DNA of 64,000 nucleotides. Source: Naematelia aurantialba (lineage: Eukaryota; Basidiomycota; Tremellomycetes; Tremellales; Naemateliaceae). Numbering within the stretch: the first letter of the stretch is position 1; each line of letters begins with the position of its first letter. The notes beneath the pieces are model-generated. The model was not told the origin of the DNA, did not search any database, and saw nothing but the letters and a program-made list of their open reading frames with translations. The stretch is taken from positions 248,001 to 312,000 of the forward strand of contig JAKFAO010000009.1 in assembly GCA_021527695.1 (NCBI GenBank), read 5' to 3'. Position numbers and translations under genes: made by a program. Below, in pieces: positions 20,902 through 32,273 of the stretch.

Positions 20902-23514
20902 ATGATCCTCAGTTGTCAAAGGTCAGCGAGACTTGTACAACTGATACGTGCACCCCATACCAGCCCCCGACTCAGCGCTCGAATCCAGATCCACGCCAAG
21001 ATGTTTGCCTCCACCTCTTACGCTTCCTACCAAAGTGTTCCCAAAGCGTTTTCCAGGCAACACGAGTTGCCTCGACTTCCCGTGCCGGACCTCGAAACAA
21101 GTCTGAAAGCCTATGTAAAGAGCCTTGAGCCCCTCCTGGAGCAAAAAGTGAGCTCGCACTCGCTGACACTGTGGAGCGATTCCGGGGACTGACATAGGAC
21201 AGTACGACGGCAGCGCCTTGTCTCAAGAACTGGGGAAGAGGCGACTCTTTGCCAAAGACTTTGCCGCGCCAGGTGGTCTGGGTCGTATACTTCAGGAGAG
21301 ACTAAAAGGTCAGTATGGTCCTATGGGAAGGCTGACTCTCCCAGATCTTGATCACATTTCCCCTAATAACTGGCTGGACGACACTCTTTGGCTAGGATTG
21401 GCATATCATACATGGCGCGCACCGTTGTTGGTCAATTCCAATTGGTGGCTTCTTCTGGCGCCTGAATCAAAGGACTCGCAACCCCCAACTTACGGGGCCA
21501 CACAATCTTCCTTCAGTATCATCACCCCTGACCCTGCGCCCCCTTCGATTCAACTCGCCGGAAGCCAAGGAGGAGGTGCTGAGTGGCTCAAGTCGCATCC
21601 ACATATCGAAAAGATCATTCCGTACGAGCAAGCCGTCAAGAGTGAACCTATCACGAATTGGCAAATCAGACGGGCTAGCTGGCTGGCGAGAAGATATGCT
21701 GAATTCAGGCTCAAGCTACAGAGGTGAGACACATTCGTCCGAGTGACTCGGAGGCTGATAAACCTAGAGAGGATATTCCACCCGACTCGTCCCGAGCTGG
21801 ACCGTTCTGCATGTCACAGTATCAAAAGTGGGTGTGGGACGTGTAATAGGGCTGGACTCAGCTGAACTTCTTCGAGAATCTTCAATTTTTCTCGTATCCC
21901 ACTGCCTGGCTCCGACCACTTCTCGGTCATTGCTTCTAAGGCGACACACACAACCCTGATGGTCGATGGCTTCATCTACGCTGTCGACATATTTACTCCA
22001 GCACCATCAGCTGTTGAGTACCCCGAACCTCTTCCTGTGGCGGAGATTGAACGTCGGTTCCGGACGGCAGTGGAAGATGCAACTCTCAGGAGAGCGCATG
22101 GAGAGGGCCCGGTAGAAGTCGGTCTGCTGACAGCTGATGAACGAGATACGTGGACGAGAGTGAGTTTCGTCAGAACACCTGTCAAGCTATGGCGCTGATT
22201 CTATAGAATCGAGAACGGCTTATCCAGCTCTCACCAGCGAATCGTGCAACACTCGATTCTCTGTCCTCATCGCTCATGGTATTCTGTCTCGATCCTTATA
22301 CCCTGCCTTCAATTCCAAGCGATGACCCTCTTCGCCACCCAGCCGTAGACGCACAGGTTCGAAACTCGGCAACAGGCATCAATGGTGGCGCAAATCGTTG
22401 GTTTGACAAACCAATGTCAGTCGCGGTGGAAACGACAGGCCGAGCTAGCTACTGTGGCGAACACAGCCCGGTCGATGCTTTGATACCTAGTATCGTCATC
22501 GACTATGTCCTTGCAAAACCCGTAGACGAAGCGGCTTTTTCTGAAATTGATACGCCAGTAGTGGAAGGCAAAGGTTGGGAGAGATGTGACTGGATTGTTG
22601 ACGAGGAGCTGTCACGCGAGATTGAGGATTGTCGAGGTAGGAACCAAACTTTGATCGAGGATTCCGATGCCAGTCAACTGTGGTGGGGGGAGTTCGGTGT
22701 AGACTGGATCAAGAAGCATGGTGAGTGGCCGACTGCCAGCTTGCGCAGGTGGAGAGGCTGATGAGAGATAGGAAAGCAGTCTCCAGACGCTTTCATCCAG
22801 CAGGCCCTACAGCTCGCATGGTGGAGGGACCAAGGCTATGCGACCGCTACTTACGAGACCGCATCTACCCGGAGGTTTCTGCATGGACGGACAGACGTGA
22901 TTCGCACACTCAGCACCGATAGCCGTGCCTTTGTTAAAGGCATGCTCGATCCTACTCTCGATGTAAGCTGGATTACCGAGTTCTTCGTTATGTTTTCTGG
23001 TCTTGGATTGACGAAAGCAGGATAAGGCACGCTTCGACCTCTTGACAAAGGCATGTAGCACTCACGCCGAGCTCACGAGAATCTCATCCGCTGGACACGG
23101 CTTCGATCGACACTTGATGGGTCTCAAAGTACATCTTCGACCTGGAGAAACTCATGCCCTGTTTGAGGATGAGATGTACGCCAAGAGCCAAGAATGGAAG
23201 TTCTCGACGTCTGGACTAAGCGCTGGGCAAAAGTACATGGGGACTGGATTTGGAGCCGCTTGGCCCGACGGATACGGCATCAACTGTAGGTGCCACCTTG
23301 CGACTTTTGGTTCCCCTTGGGTGAGATCCTGACCAGGGCTGTAGATTTGCCCGGACCGAATCTCATTAAATTCGGAATCGAGAGTAAACATAGTTGCCCA
23401 TCCACGAGCACTACGCGTTTCAAGCACAACATTGTGCAGAGCCTTAGGGACATGCGGAGGGTGTGCGAGACCGCCGGTGGGGGTGATGCGACTGTGATGA
23501 AGGCGAAGTTCTGA
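20902..23514 (+). CDS. CAT2: Carnitine O-acetyltransferase
   Basis: Moves acetyl groups between CoA and carnitine so that acetyl units can leave peroxisomes or mitochondria. The N-terminal signature LPRLPVPDLETSLKAYVKSL is followed by SPNNWLDDTLWLGLAYHTWR, then RIPLPGSDHFSVIASKATHT. The catalytic His is in GEHSPVDALIP (about 22455-22490). Further on are RRFLHGRTDVIR and, at the end, GFGAAWPDGYGIN and IKFGIESKHS. About eight introns fit frame, e.g. the donor at 21148 and acceptor CAG ending 21202. Two in-frame starts exist. Met 20902 adds 33 residues, rich in Arg/Ser with no acid, that look like a mitochondrial presequence. Met 21001 gives the shorter form. The C-terminus is Ala-Lys-Phe, close to but not the same as a peroxisomal AKL signal. 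Confidence 0.93.
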
Positions 23515-23817
23515 CTGCCGTCTTGTGCTCTGCATGTGTCAGTGTCACAGTAGCGATATTTGAGCTATTGCTGCATGTATCGTATTAGGTCTCAGGGTGT
23601 TCCTCCATGCGTAGGGTATGTCGATCGACACACCTTGGTCAATTCCCTCCTTTGAGATTCGGTGGACAGGGATGATACGCGCGCACCATACAAAGGACAC
23701 TCTGGTACAAAACTCGACCGTTCAAGTCGTACATAATGTGCCATCCCAAGTCCGGTCTCGTGAGTTGGAACTGAGCACACAGGGCAGCCCAACAAAGACA
23801 ACACAAAGACGGAGACG
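23515..23817 (+). other. Short intergenic stretch
   Basis: These 303 nt follow the carnitine acetyltransferase. I see no gene or repeat. It would be the promoter of the doubtful gene at 23818. Confidence 0.4.
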
Positions 23818-24533
23818 ATGGCTCTGTTCGCAATCCGACATTTATCGCCGTTCAGCAGCTCTCTATTCGGCGCCTCACCCCCATCGTTACCTTCTGTCCC
23901 GGCTCTAGCGGAACTGCAATCGCACGCGCGGTCCATCCAAACCTCTGTTCTCGAGTCACTGCCCCCGTACACAATTCGCGGGACCGGACCTGATCGGGCC
24001 AAGCCCGTGCAGACTTGGTATACTAGTACGTCTACCACGGGCTCCCCGCCCCCGAAATATGAGCGAGACGATCCGTTCTCCCCTGTCCCCCTGGTTGGAG
24101 AGTCGTGTGGGGGAATGGGAGGGAGAGAGGGACGGGGAGAGGGAGGGGGAGGGAGAGAGGGAGGGGGAGAGGGGACAAAGCACAAGTTGAAGAAGAGTAG
24201 GTCGGGGTGGATGAGGTTGCAGGATGGTATTCCGGGTGAACGGGCGGTTCCGAAATGCGGATGGAGGAGAGCGCGTGAGTGATTCTCAAACCGCCTACTG
24301 TACCTGGTCCTCTGAGCTCCAGCTGCCATTTGAGACCGAGCCTTTCTAAGGATGCGGCGCTGATGGAGCCAGGAGGACGGCAGCCCGATATCGCAGATGC
24401 TGTGGTTGGTAAGGATGAGCAGGGGGATACGGATGAGAGCTGGTGGAAGTGGTGAGTCGCTCTCACAAGTGGCGAATTCTGGCTCATCCCACTCGTTTCT
24501 CGTAGGTTGACGTGCCAGGCGAGATGAGACATA
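23818..24533 (+). CDS. Doubtful two- or three-exon gene with mitochondrial-like N-terminus
   Basis: An open frame at 23818 starts MALFAIRHLSPFSSSLFGAS, which resembles a mitochondrial presequence. It continues SIQTSVLESLPPYTIRGTG, a Pro/Gly region and a Lys/Arg-rich end before a GTGAGT at about 24277. A later block in another frame (about 24328-24444) reads LRPSLSKDAALMEPGGRQPD...DESWWKW. It has a convincing GTGAGT...CGTAG intron that joins it to LTCQAR and a stop near 24523. I could not connect the two blocks in one frame: the obvious acceptor yields an early stop. Either an exon border is misread or there is a frameshift. I do not recognise the product. The purine-rich GGGAGAGAGGGAGG run at 24115-24175 may be a slippage site. 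Confidence 0.35.
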
Positions 24534-24736
24534 AGCCCTTTGCTATGGTTTTCGTCATTCGTACATATAACATTGGTCAAGGCCAGCTTGATCACTCCTA
24601 TTATGAATAGCAACTGTGATTACTGTACGCTCCTGTCACGAACAGCAACTGTGATTCTGCGTCGGGCTTGAATGGCAACTGCTGCGCTCCTGTCTGCAGT
24701 AGAGGTTATTGCGCTTCTGCCTGAAACGCACCATGA

Positions 24737-25524
24737 CTACGCTTCGCCAGTACTCGCCGTGGACGGGGCTATGACTTCGCCAGCGAACATGGCCTTCCCA
24801 TACACCGCGGACGCCAGTACAAAGTAGACGGCGCAGTCTACCGTCTACACCGGTGTCAGTGCTCGAGCTGGAATGCACGCCGCAGTATCCACGGCGCGGG
24901 GGTACGACCGACCTGGTAGACCATGATGCCCACACACCCGGTGAGGAAGTACAGCACCACCCTGAAGATGAAACTTCGATGAACCGCCGTGCCCTTGATC
25001 TGTGACCGCTTCAGCGGGTCGGCGGGTCTCAGCCGCACACTAACCAAGGGTAATGGGTACTCTAGCGCCGCCGCGGACAGACCGAGAAGCAGGGTGAAGA
25101 TCTGCAGCAGCGGGATCGACACCGTGATAAATACCAGGGGCTCGGTGTTCGCCCCGGGACTGGATTGCTCAGTAAACCGAGTAGAGTAGACACCCACAAC
25201 CAGTGCCACCCAGAGCAGGAGATACGTACACGATTCCATGAGGTCCTAGCGTGCCGCCTCTGATAGTCATCAGCGATCAGCCATGAGTGCAAGTTACAGT
25301 GACCATTCACATCATGTCCCAGAAGAACTTGCGGAATAGAAAAGCCCAGAAGGACGCTACGGGTTGTCGGGTGCTGTCCTCATCACGCGAGGTTAGACTC
25401 ACCCCAGACCATATCTGCGTACATCAACTGCCTATCTTTACCTGGCAAGCAAACACGGGGACTTACATGCCGCAGCAGCGAGAGTGAGGAGTCGGCCCCA
25501 TTGATGCCAGATGAGCTTGCCCAT
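24737..25524 (-). CDS. Small fungal multi-pass membrane protein (DUF7727-like)
   Basis: A protein of roughly 150 residues from about seven exons. The start MGKLIWHQWGRLLTLAAAA at 25524 and FRKFFWDMIGG in exon 3 match my memory of a small basidiomycete/ascomycete integral membrane family filed as DUF7727. The next exons give VFITVSIPLLQIFTLLLGL, LEYPLPL, then KGTAVHRSFIFRVVLYFLTG and VYFVLASAVYGKAMF. That makes about four transmembrane helices. The end is AGEVIAPSTASTGEA with the stop at 24737. All introns are 40-75 nt with GT-AG borders; one very small exon (about 12 nt, YMVW) is needed. Function is unknown. The plasma or an inner membrane is the likely place. Confidence 0.75.
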
Positions 25525-25869
25525 GGAGGTACTGGTCACTTGAGATGGCAAATCGTCCTAAAGGTCACTCGCTTCTCACCGCAGTTCAATGTCTGACAAC
25601 TTAGGACCGGTTGAATGTACACGATATGGATGTTGCTTCAGTGTCAGATGAGGTGCTTCCGTCTGCCATATCAACGGCTCCAGCCTGCCGACGGGGTTGC
25701 TTCTGAAAGTATCAAACGACTCATAGCGTCGTCAGGCCCGTTGTCAAGATAATGTCACGGTGGTTACGGAGGGTCGTCGAACAGCCAAACGCTGTCGTGA
25801 CACGAGACATACGAGCCTGGCTACAAGTAAAATTCAAAGCAGACAAGACGATGCATCAGCACACTCATG
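25525..25869. other. Intergenic gap
   Basis: Between two tandem minus-strand genes. It should contain the DUF7727-like gene promoter. No repeats or RNA features are seen. Confidence 0.45.
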
Positions 25870-27089
25870 TTACAAGATGGTCGTGAGCGTAGAGTAACTC
25901 CTATCGGTATGTCAGCGCTTGCGAGGAACATTCTGTGAACCGAAACGCACGAAATGATCAATACAATAACCTGAACCAACGCCCACAGGAAGGGCACCCA
26001 TCTATCCCTGTCAGCGGTGCTTGCCTTCACAGACGAGAAGAAAACTTACGTCGACATGCTGAAACCTCCAGCAGAGTATACCGCCGCCAAAGCGAATCCC
26101 ACGACCGTCCCGGTTACGACACTGACGACCGCTGCGATGGCGGTCATCACGACTGGCAACAGAAACACCGGCCATAGCGGAGGTCGTTTCCGCCGAGGAC
26201 GAGGCCGTTTGTGCTTGGCCGTGTGCGGTTCCGATCCAGGGACCTTGTTGCTGCCGGGCGCAGGAGTGGATGTCTCTTCGCGAGAAGGATGGGATGGTGT
26301 CGATGGTGCAGTGAGGAATGGGTCTGGGATCTCAGGTTTGACGTGGTCCGAAGATGGGGTGTCCCGGAATGCAAAGCGGGAAAGGAGGAGACTGAACGAC
26401 GCAAGAAGGGAACAGATGAGGAAGATGCCGCATAAAAGCACGATCGTCCAGTAGAACGTGAAATGCCAGATAGCTGCGAGTCGTCGACGCAACCGCGTCA
26501 GTACCCTCCATGCATGCGAAGACGAGAGACGAGCACTGTCACAGGACAGTGAGGAGGATATACTGACCCTCCGCTTCGTACAGAAAGACGCCTTGTTGGT
26601 TGATTGTAGAGCTCAGAGTCGGAATGTACAGTGACGGCCATTGGGGGGTCTTGTAATTCGCAGGGACTTGGATGCTCTATACAACAACATCAGCATACTG
26701 TCCCGGCCGGCCACAGCACTCAAAAGTCCAGCCTGTGTGAAGAGCTGGCGATAAAGCTTACACCGCGACCCCTTGTTGGGTCCAGAGCCCTGGATATCGA
26801 ATTGCCCATACCACTGGACAGCACGCCTCGGCACGCCTACTTGCCCTTGTGAGATCAGGCGGAACCCATGTGTGTCTCCCCAGTTGGATTCGGATTGGTG
26901 TGCCCGCTTGCGTCCACCGTCGTCTCCTATCGGCCCCTTCGGCACAGAGACACAGAGAACAATGACGAGGAAGAGGAGAGTTGACCCCCCCCAGTATGCT
27001 CACAGACGCACAACAAGCTCCAAGTGGAGGTAAACCGAAACTCGGCAAAAGTCTGTTACAAGTGTTGTGTCTTTCTTGCATCTTGACAT
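25870..27089 (-). CDS. Four-TM membrane protein, SUR7/PalI-like layout
   Basis: The visible parts give one N-terminal helix (LLFLVIVLCVSVP, about 26945-26985), an extracellular loop (QVPANYKTPQWPSLYIP, FLYEAE), then AIWHFTFYWTIVLLCGIFL. A Pro/Ser/Lys-rich cytoplasmic loop follows, then LWPVFLLPVVMTAIAAVVSV with FALAAVYSAGGFSM, and WVPFLWALVQVIVLIIS with the end SYSTLTTIL (stop 25870-25872). One helix, a loop, then three helices is the layout of SUR7/PalI (eisosome or pH-sensing) proteins. I base the call on layout, not on a signature motif. The first exons are uncertain: frames around 26990-27089 and the loop near 26760 need an unusual acceptor. The ATG at 27089 is provisional; another reading starts at 27093. 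Only about 57 nt separate this gene from GUF1. Confidence 0.55.
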
Positions 27090-27145
27090 TCATCTCCTAG
27101 GCGTGCTCCTGGACAGCGCTAGGAAGCGCTAGGCTCAGCGCCCGG
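27090..27145. promoter_or_regulatory. Very short divergent spacer before GUF1
   Basis: Only about 56 nt separate the presumed starts of the SUR7/PalI-like gene (-) and GUF1 (+), so the promoters must overlap the neighbouring transcripts. AGGAAGCGCTAGG-type half repeats occur at about 27098-27135. Confidence 0.4.
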
Positions 27146-30100
27146 ATGGCTAGTGTGACTACCGCGACGAGGCAGTGCGCAAGGTGCTTGCGTTGTCACC
27201 ACCTGCGCGCTGCGACCGCCGGTCCATCCCGCTATGTGTCCAGTGGCCCTAGCAGGCCACCACGCTCACAGCCGTCCACAAGACTGCCGACAGCAGCTGC
27301 GAGACGTTTGACGACTAGTACGATCCTCCGAGCCCCGAATGAGCGGTCCGTCGAACTGCCCACTAAGAAGCAGAAGATCGAAATGGACGACTTTCCCCCC
27401 GAGCGCATACGGTGCGTTCCATTTCATGGTGTCGCAGAGATGCTGATTCTGACAGGAATCTCTCAATCATAGCTCATATAGACCACGGGAAATCCACATT
27501 AGCAGATCGGCTGCTGCAAATGACCGATACATTACCTGCTTCTGCCTCGCCCCAGTTCCTGGACAAGCTCAAAGTCGAGCGAGAGCGCGGTATCACCGTC
27601 AAGGCGCAGACGGTCTCCATCATACACACACACACCGACGGACACAGGTACTTGATCAACCTCATCGACACACCTGGTCACGTCGATTTCTCATACGAGG
27701 TCAGCCGGAGCCTGGGAGCTTGTGAGGGAGCTCTCATTCTCGTGGATTCAACGCGTACGTCTCTATCCTCCAGGTAGTGTGAAAGTTGTCTTATGGCTGT
27801 CCAGAGGGCATACAAGCTCAGACGCTTTCAGTCTTCCATGTGGCGTTGGAAGCGGAATTGAAGCTTCTGCCAGTGATCAACAAGGTCGATCTGCCACATG
27901 CCATGCCAGAAGAGACTTCCGAGCAAATTGCAACTACCCTCGGCCTGCCTGTGGAGAACCATATGCGGATCTCAGCTAAGAGTGGTCTGGGGGTGGACAA
28001 GGTGCTGGCGCAGATCGTCGATGGGCTGCCACCGCCCAAACAGAGCCAAGGAGATGGGAAATTGAGGGCGTTGGTCTTTGATACACAGTCAGTCGGGCTA
28101 CAGGTATTCCCAAGCGTCACTGCTGACACTGAAGAAAGCTATGACCATTTTCGAGGCGTCGTATCGCTCGTGAGGATTTTCTCAGGCTCTGTCCGTAAAG
28201 GCGACAAAGTACGGTTTCTCCAAGCCGACCGAAAGTACGAGGTGCTGGATATTGGGGTATACAACCCAGAAGAAGTCTCAACAGATGTCCTGCACGAGGG
28301 TCAAGTCGGGTCAGTACTTCTACGTCGCTGTAGGCGGACCATAACTGACGAGACTAGCTACCTCGTAGTCAGCATGAAGAACTCGGACGATGGTGAGACT
28401 TGCACTTGGCATGATAGCTGATGCGCTAGCATTCATAGGCGACACTGTATGTCTGGAAGGGAAACCTGTGGAGCCGCTACCCGGATTCAAACCCATGAAG
28501 GCAATGGTGTTTGCCGGCGCATTTCCTGCCGACACCGCAGACTTCAACAAGCTGGAAGAAGCCATCGAAAGGGTATGCAAACGCCGTGCAAATCTGATCA
28601 ATGATACGCTGACATCACGGCAGCTCACGATCAATGACCGCTCTGGTGGGTATCGCGGCCTATGACAAACTGACGCCTGCAGTGTCTGTGCAGCGAGAAA
28701 CGTCGGCAGCACTGAGCCAAGGCTTTCGGCTTGGCTTTCTGGGAACCTTGCACATGGACGTTTTGTAAGTCCGTCCCATCGTCCATGCTGACACACCAGC
28801 CGTCAACGGCTCGAGGACGAATACTCGTCTAATATCATCATCACCGCGCCCACTGTACCGTACAAAGGCACGCTACAATTTCGATTTCACGTACAAAACT
28901 GATTGTCCCCGTTGTAGTCAACTTCTTCAATGGTCGCCAAGCCATGATCTCCAATCCCGCCGATTTCCCTGAACCAACCGATTTAAAAAATCGGATGCTC
29001 TCGGTCGAGGAACCGATGGGTCAGCATAATTTGCTCAGTCGGGATGCGTGCTAACAGTCAATGATAGTTCATGCCACTATCTTCGTGCCAAACGGTATGT
29101 CTGTTTCAGCTGCCGCGTACCTTGCTGAGAGGTCTGCTGCAGAGTACATTGGGCCGATGATGGACCTGTCTTCAAAGTATCGGGGCGTGCAGCTGGATTA
29201 CAAAGTACTTGACACCACTGGTCGCACCATGCTAAGATACTCGTTTCCCTTGTCTGGTAAGGCTTGTGCTGAAACAGAGCTGACACGATTCAGAAATTGT
29301 CTCCGACTTCTTCTCGGAGCTGAAGAGTGCTTCGTCGGGGTTCGCTTCTTTCGACTACGAAGAAGCGGGTTATGAAGTATCGGACCTGGTCAAGGTGAGT
29401 CATGAAGGCGTGCGACTCGCTGAGGATCGCTTAGCTCAACATGATGCTGAATGGCAAACCGGTCGACGCCCTGGCCATGATTGTACATCGTGACAAAGCT
29501 CAAGCTATTGGAAAGAGGTGGTGCAATAAGCTGAGTAAGTCTGTGGCGAGCGATTGTCCTGATCGAACAGAGAATGTCATTCCCAAGCAACTGTTTGAAT
29601 TAGCCATTCAGGCGTGCATAGGCAGCAAAGTGATTGCCCGGGAGAGTCTCAGCCCTATGCGTAAAGATGTCACAGCCGGATTGTATGGAGGTCAGTACGG
29701 CCTGCGTAGTTGTGGTCTTGTTGTTCATGCTGTAGGTCATTTCGAGCGGAAACTCAAACACCTCAACAAGCAGAAGGAAGGCAAGAAGAGGCTGAAAAAG
29801 CTAGCCGGGAACATCGAGGTACCTCAATCGGCTTTCTTCGACGTGCTGAGCTCTCGACCACGATCCTTTTCGACCTATTCCCGACAATGTGCGGCACCTG
29901 CAGAATTCGATGATCCGATCCTGCCCCGCTTGCCTTTGGACTTTCCAGCACCGCGATCCCTGGACATCTCACCCGATGCTCAGTCATTAGCGGAAGAGAG
30001 AATCGCGAGCCGGCCGTCGAGCGATCTTCTCCCCCGGTTATCAGAATTATTGCGCTTGTCTCAGTCGCCTCGGCATTTGATAGATTCCGAGCAACTCTTT

Positions 30101-31828
30101 CAAGCATACAAGTCGCTCGTGCGCACCGATCCGTATTCTCACCTTCTCACCCCTCCAGAGCTGGGCCGGACGACTGAAACATTGCACGCACTGCACAAAT
30201 CTGAAGGGATAGATGGCCGCATTGCGGACCGGCAAATCCGGGTTCTGCTTGACGATCTCCGACATTTACTGGATAAAGACGGGGCAATGCTGGGTTGGGA
30301 GCTTCGTCGACTTGTCTGGCTCCATCACGCTGATCGTCATCGACCGGACAAATGGGCGAGATATTTGGAACATAATATCCTGCACAGAATGCCCACTGAC
30401 GATACCAGTGATTGGGTCAAAGAGCAGCATGCTTTCGCGGTCTCCCATCTGCTCTATGTTAATGCAAAGAGGGGCGATACTCAATCATTCGAGTCGTGGT
30501 GGAGCCGGCTGTTCGAGGACACGGAAAGGCAAGCTCTCGATCGGACAAGGAGTGCGGCCTGGCTTGCCAGACTGGTCTTGTTGCAGTCAACGAGACAATG
30601 GGACGCCATTCCTACCTGCTTGTGCAATGCGTTCAGTGACGTCAAACAGGACGAGGACAGGATACTACTGCTCAACCAAGCACTTGGCGCTCTGGCCCGG
30701 GGAAGACGGTGGGATCTGGTTGGCCCCGCTTACCGCAAGTTGGTGGCGAAGACTTCAGCGACTGTAGGCTCGATGCCTTCCCCTCTAGACGCGGAGGGAC
30801 AGGACGAAGCGACAGGCGCCACACTGGATGTTCCCGAGACACTCCTTCCCTCAAGAGTGACCTTTAGTCTGATCTTTGGACATGTGTGTCGGGCGGGGCA
30901 TCTGTACACTGCATTTACAGTGCTCAAACAGATGATCAACGCGGGCCATATGCCTCAACTCGGCGAATACGTCGCACTGTTTAGCGGCTTCGCCAAGTAT
31001 GGCACAACATCGACTGATCCTCCTGGCCAGTCTCGCGTCGCCTTTGGCGCATGGCGTGATCATTTTGCTCCAGAACCGATTTTCTCCCGACTGTCAGTGA
31101 TCTGGAGTCGAGGGCGACAGAACGGCGCGTCGACACCTCCCGAATCGGATCACTATTCGTCGCACGGCGAGCAGGCTCCTTTGACAGCTTCGCAATGGAC
31201 ATACGACGCGCTCCGGGACGTATGGGCGGCTTTCCTCGCCCTGGATACCGCTGGGACACCCCATTCAGCGCGACTCACTGCGCGCCAGGCGTCGGCTATA
31301 CTGGTGACATTCGCGCGAATGACCAACGCGAATGACGAGACGCTGCGCGAGGTCTGGTTAGCGCTTGAGGAGAAATTTGGGCGATACACGCATGCGGGGT
31401 TCGACGAGGCTGGCATGTTGAGGCCACATGCGCAGGGTCGCTCGTGGGTCGATAATGCCCGGAACCAGAGGTTTGGGCGCGCGATCTTCCAGGACGAGAA
31501 TATGCAATTTGGGGCTTTTGACGCGCGGACAGCGGGTGAGGCGGACGCGGATGCCGAGGCGGGTGCAGAGGCGGAGGTGGATGCAGAGGATCTGGAGGAT
31601 CTGGAGGGGCGTGACGAGTGGCGAGCGAGTGGTGGACCGGCGAGCGAGTGGGTCGACGAGGCGGTGACCGATGACGACAGGCGAGAAGCGGGGGTAGGGG
31701 CAGACGAAGGGCGAGAGGGAGAGGAAGAAGAAGAGGACGAGGCGGAGCGAAAACTGGCCAGGCGGGATGAGAGGTTTGTAGGTGTAGGTGGGAGCGAGAG
31801 GTTCTTCGATGGCAAGGAGCGGGTGTAG
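27146..31828 (+). CDS. GUF1: GUF1 (mitochondrial LepA/EF4 GTPase) fused to a PPR-like protein
   Basis: The first half is the mitochondrial elongation factor 4 homologue that promotes back-translocation on mitoribosomes. It has an Arg/Ser-rich presequence, G1 [29 protein letters not shown]3 [24 protein letters not shown]4 [15 protein letters not shown], and the LepA-specific end [20 protein letters not shown] then [14 protein letters not shown] (to about 29850). Introns read in frame, e.g. 27412-27455. The frame then continues with no stop or visible intron into [15 protein letters not shown], which is presequence-like. About 640 residues follow, helical and PPR-like ([40 protein letters not shown]), ending with an Asp/Glu-rich tail and KERV at 31828. 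The first in-frame Met of the second half is at 30287. Total about 1,350 aa. Alternatives are two proteins by an unseen splice, or cleavage after import. Confidence 0.88.
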
Positions 31829-32273
31829 GTTTAGGTTAGGGGAGAAGGGGAAATGGGGTGTTGCATTGCATTGTTCACGAGTCAGAGTCATTATCATGCA
31901 TCGCAGCTAGGTCACGGACATGCTAGGCCGGGTGTGCCAGGCCGCGCTGAGATGCAGAGCGTGTAGCCTTGTCTCTGCTGGAGAGGGTACACTAGGTATA
32001 AAGAGTGTATGTGCCACCAAGTCGAGCCCGTGGCAACGCAGCAATGAAAACATGAAATCGCTCGACTATGAACATCTATGACCTTTTCCATTCCATCCCA
32101 CTTCACTCGTCTGTCCGTGTATCCGTCTTGTCGTCCTCTGTCCGTCTTGTCGTTGTTCGCGTCGTCGAGGCTTGTCGACCGTGGTTGATCGTGTTTGGTC
32201 GCTGGTGATTGTGCTTGATCGCTGTGATCGCTACCCGCCTGCGTCGACGCTCTCGCTGCCCTCGGACTCACTC
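31829..32273. other. Intergenic gap before the ZNF830-like gene
   Basis: 445 nt. Degenerate GTCTTGTCGT/GTCCGTCTTGTCG words at 32110-32165 lie in the presumed 5' leader of the next gene. No coding signal is seen. Confidence 0.45.
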
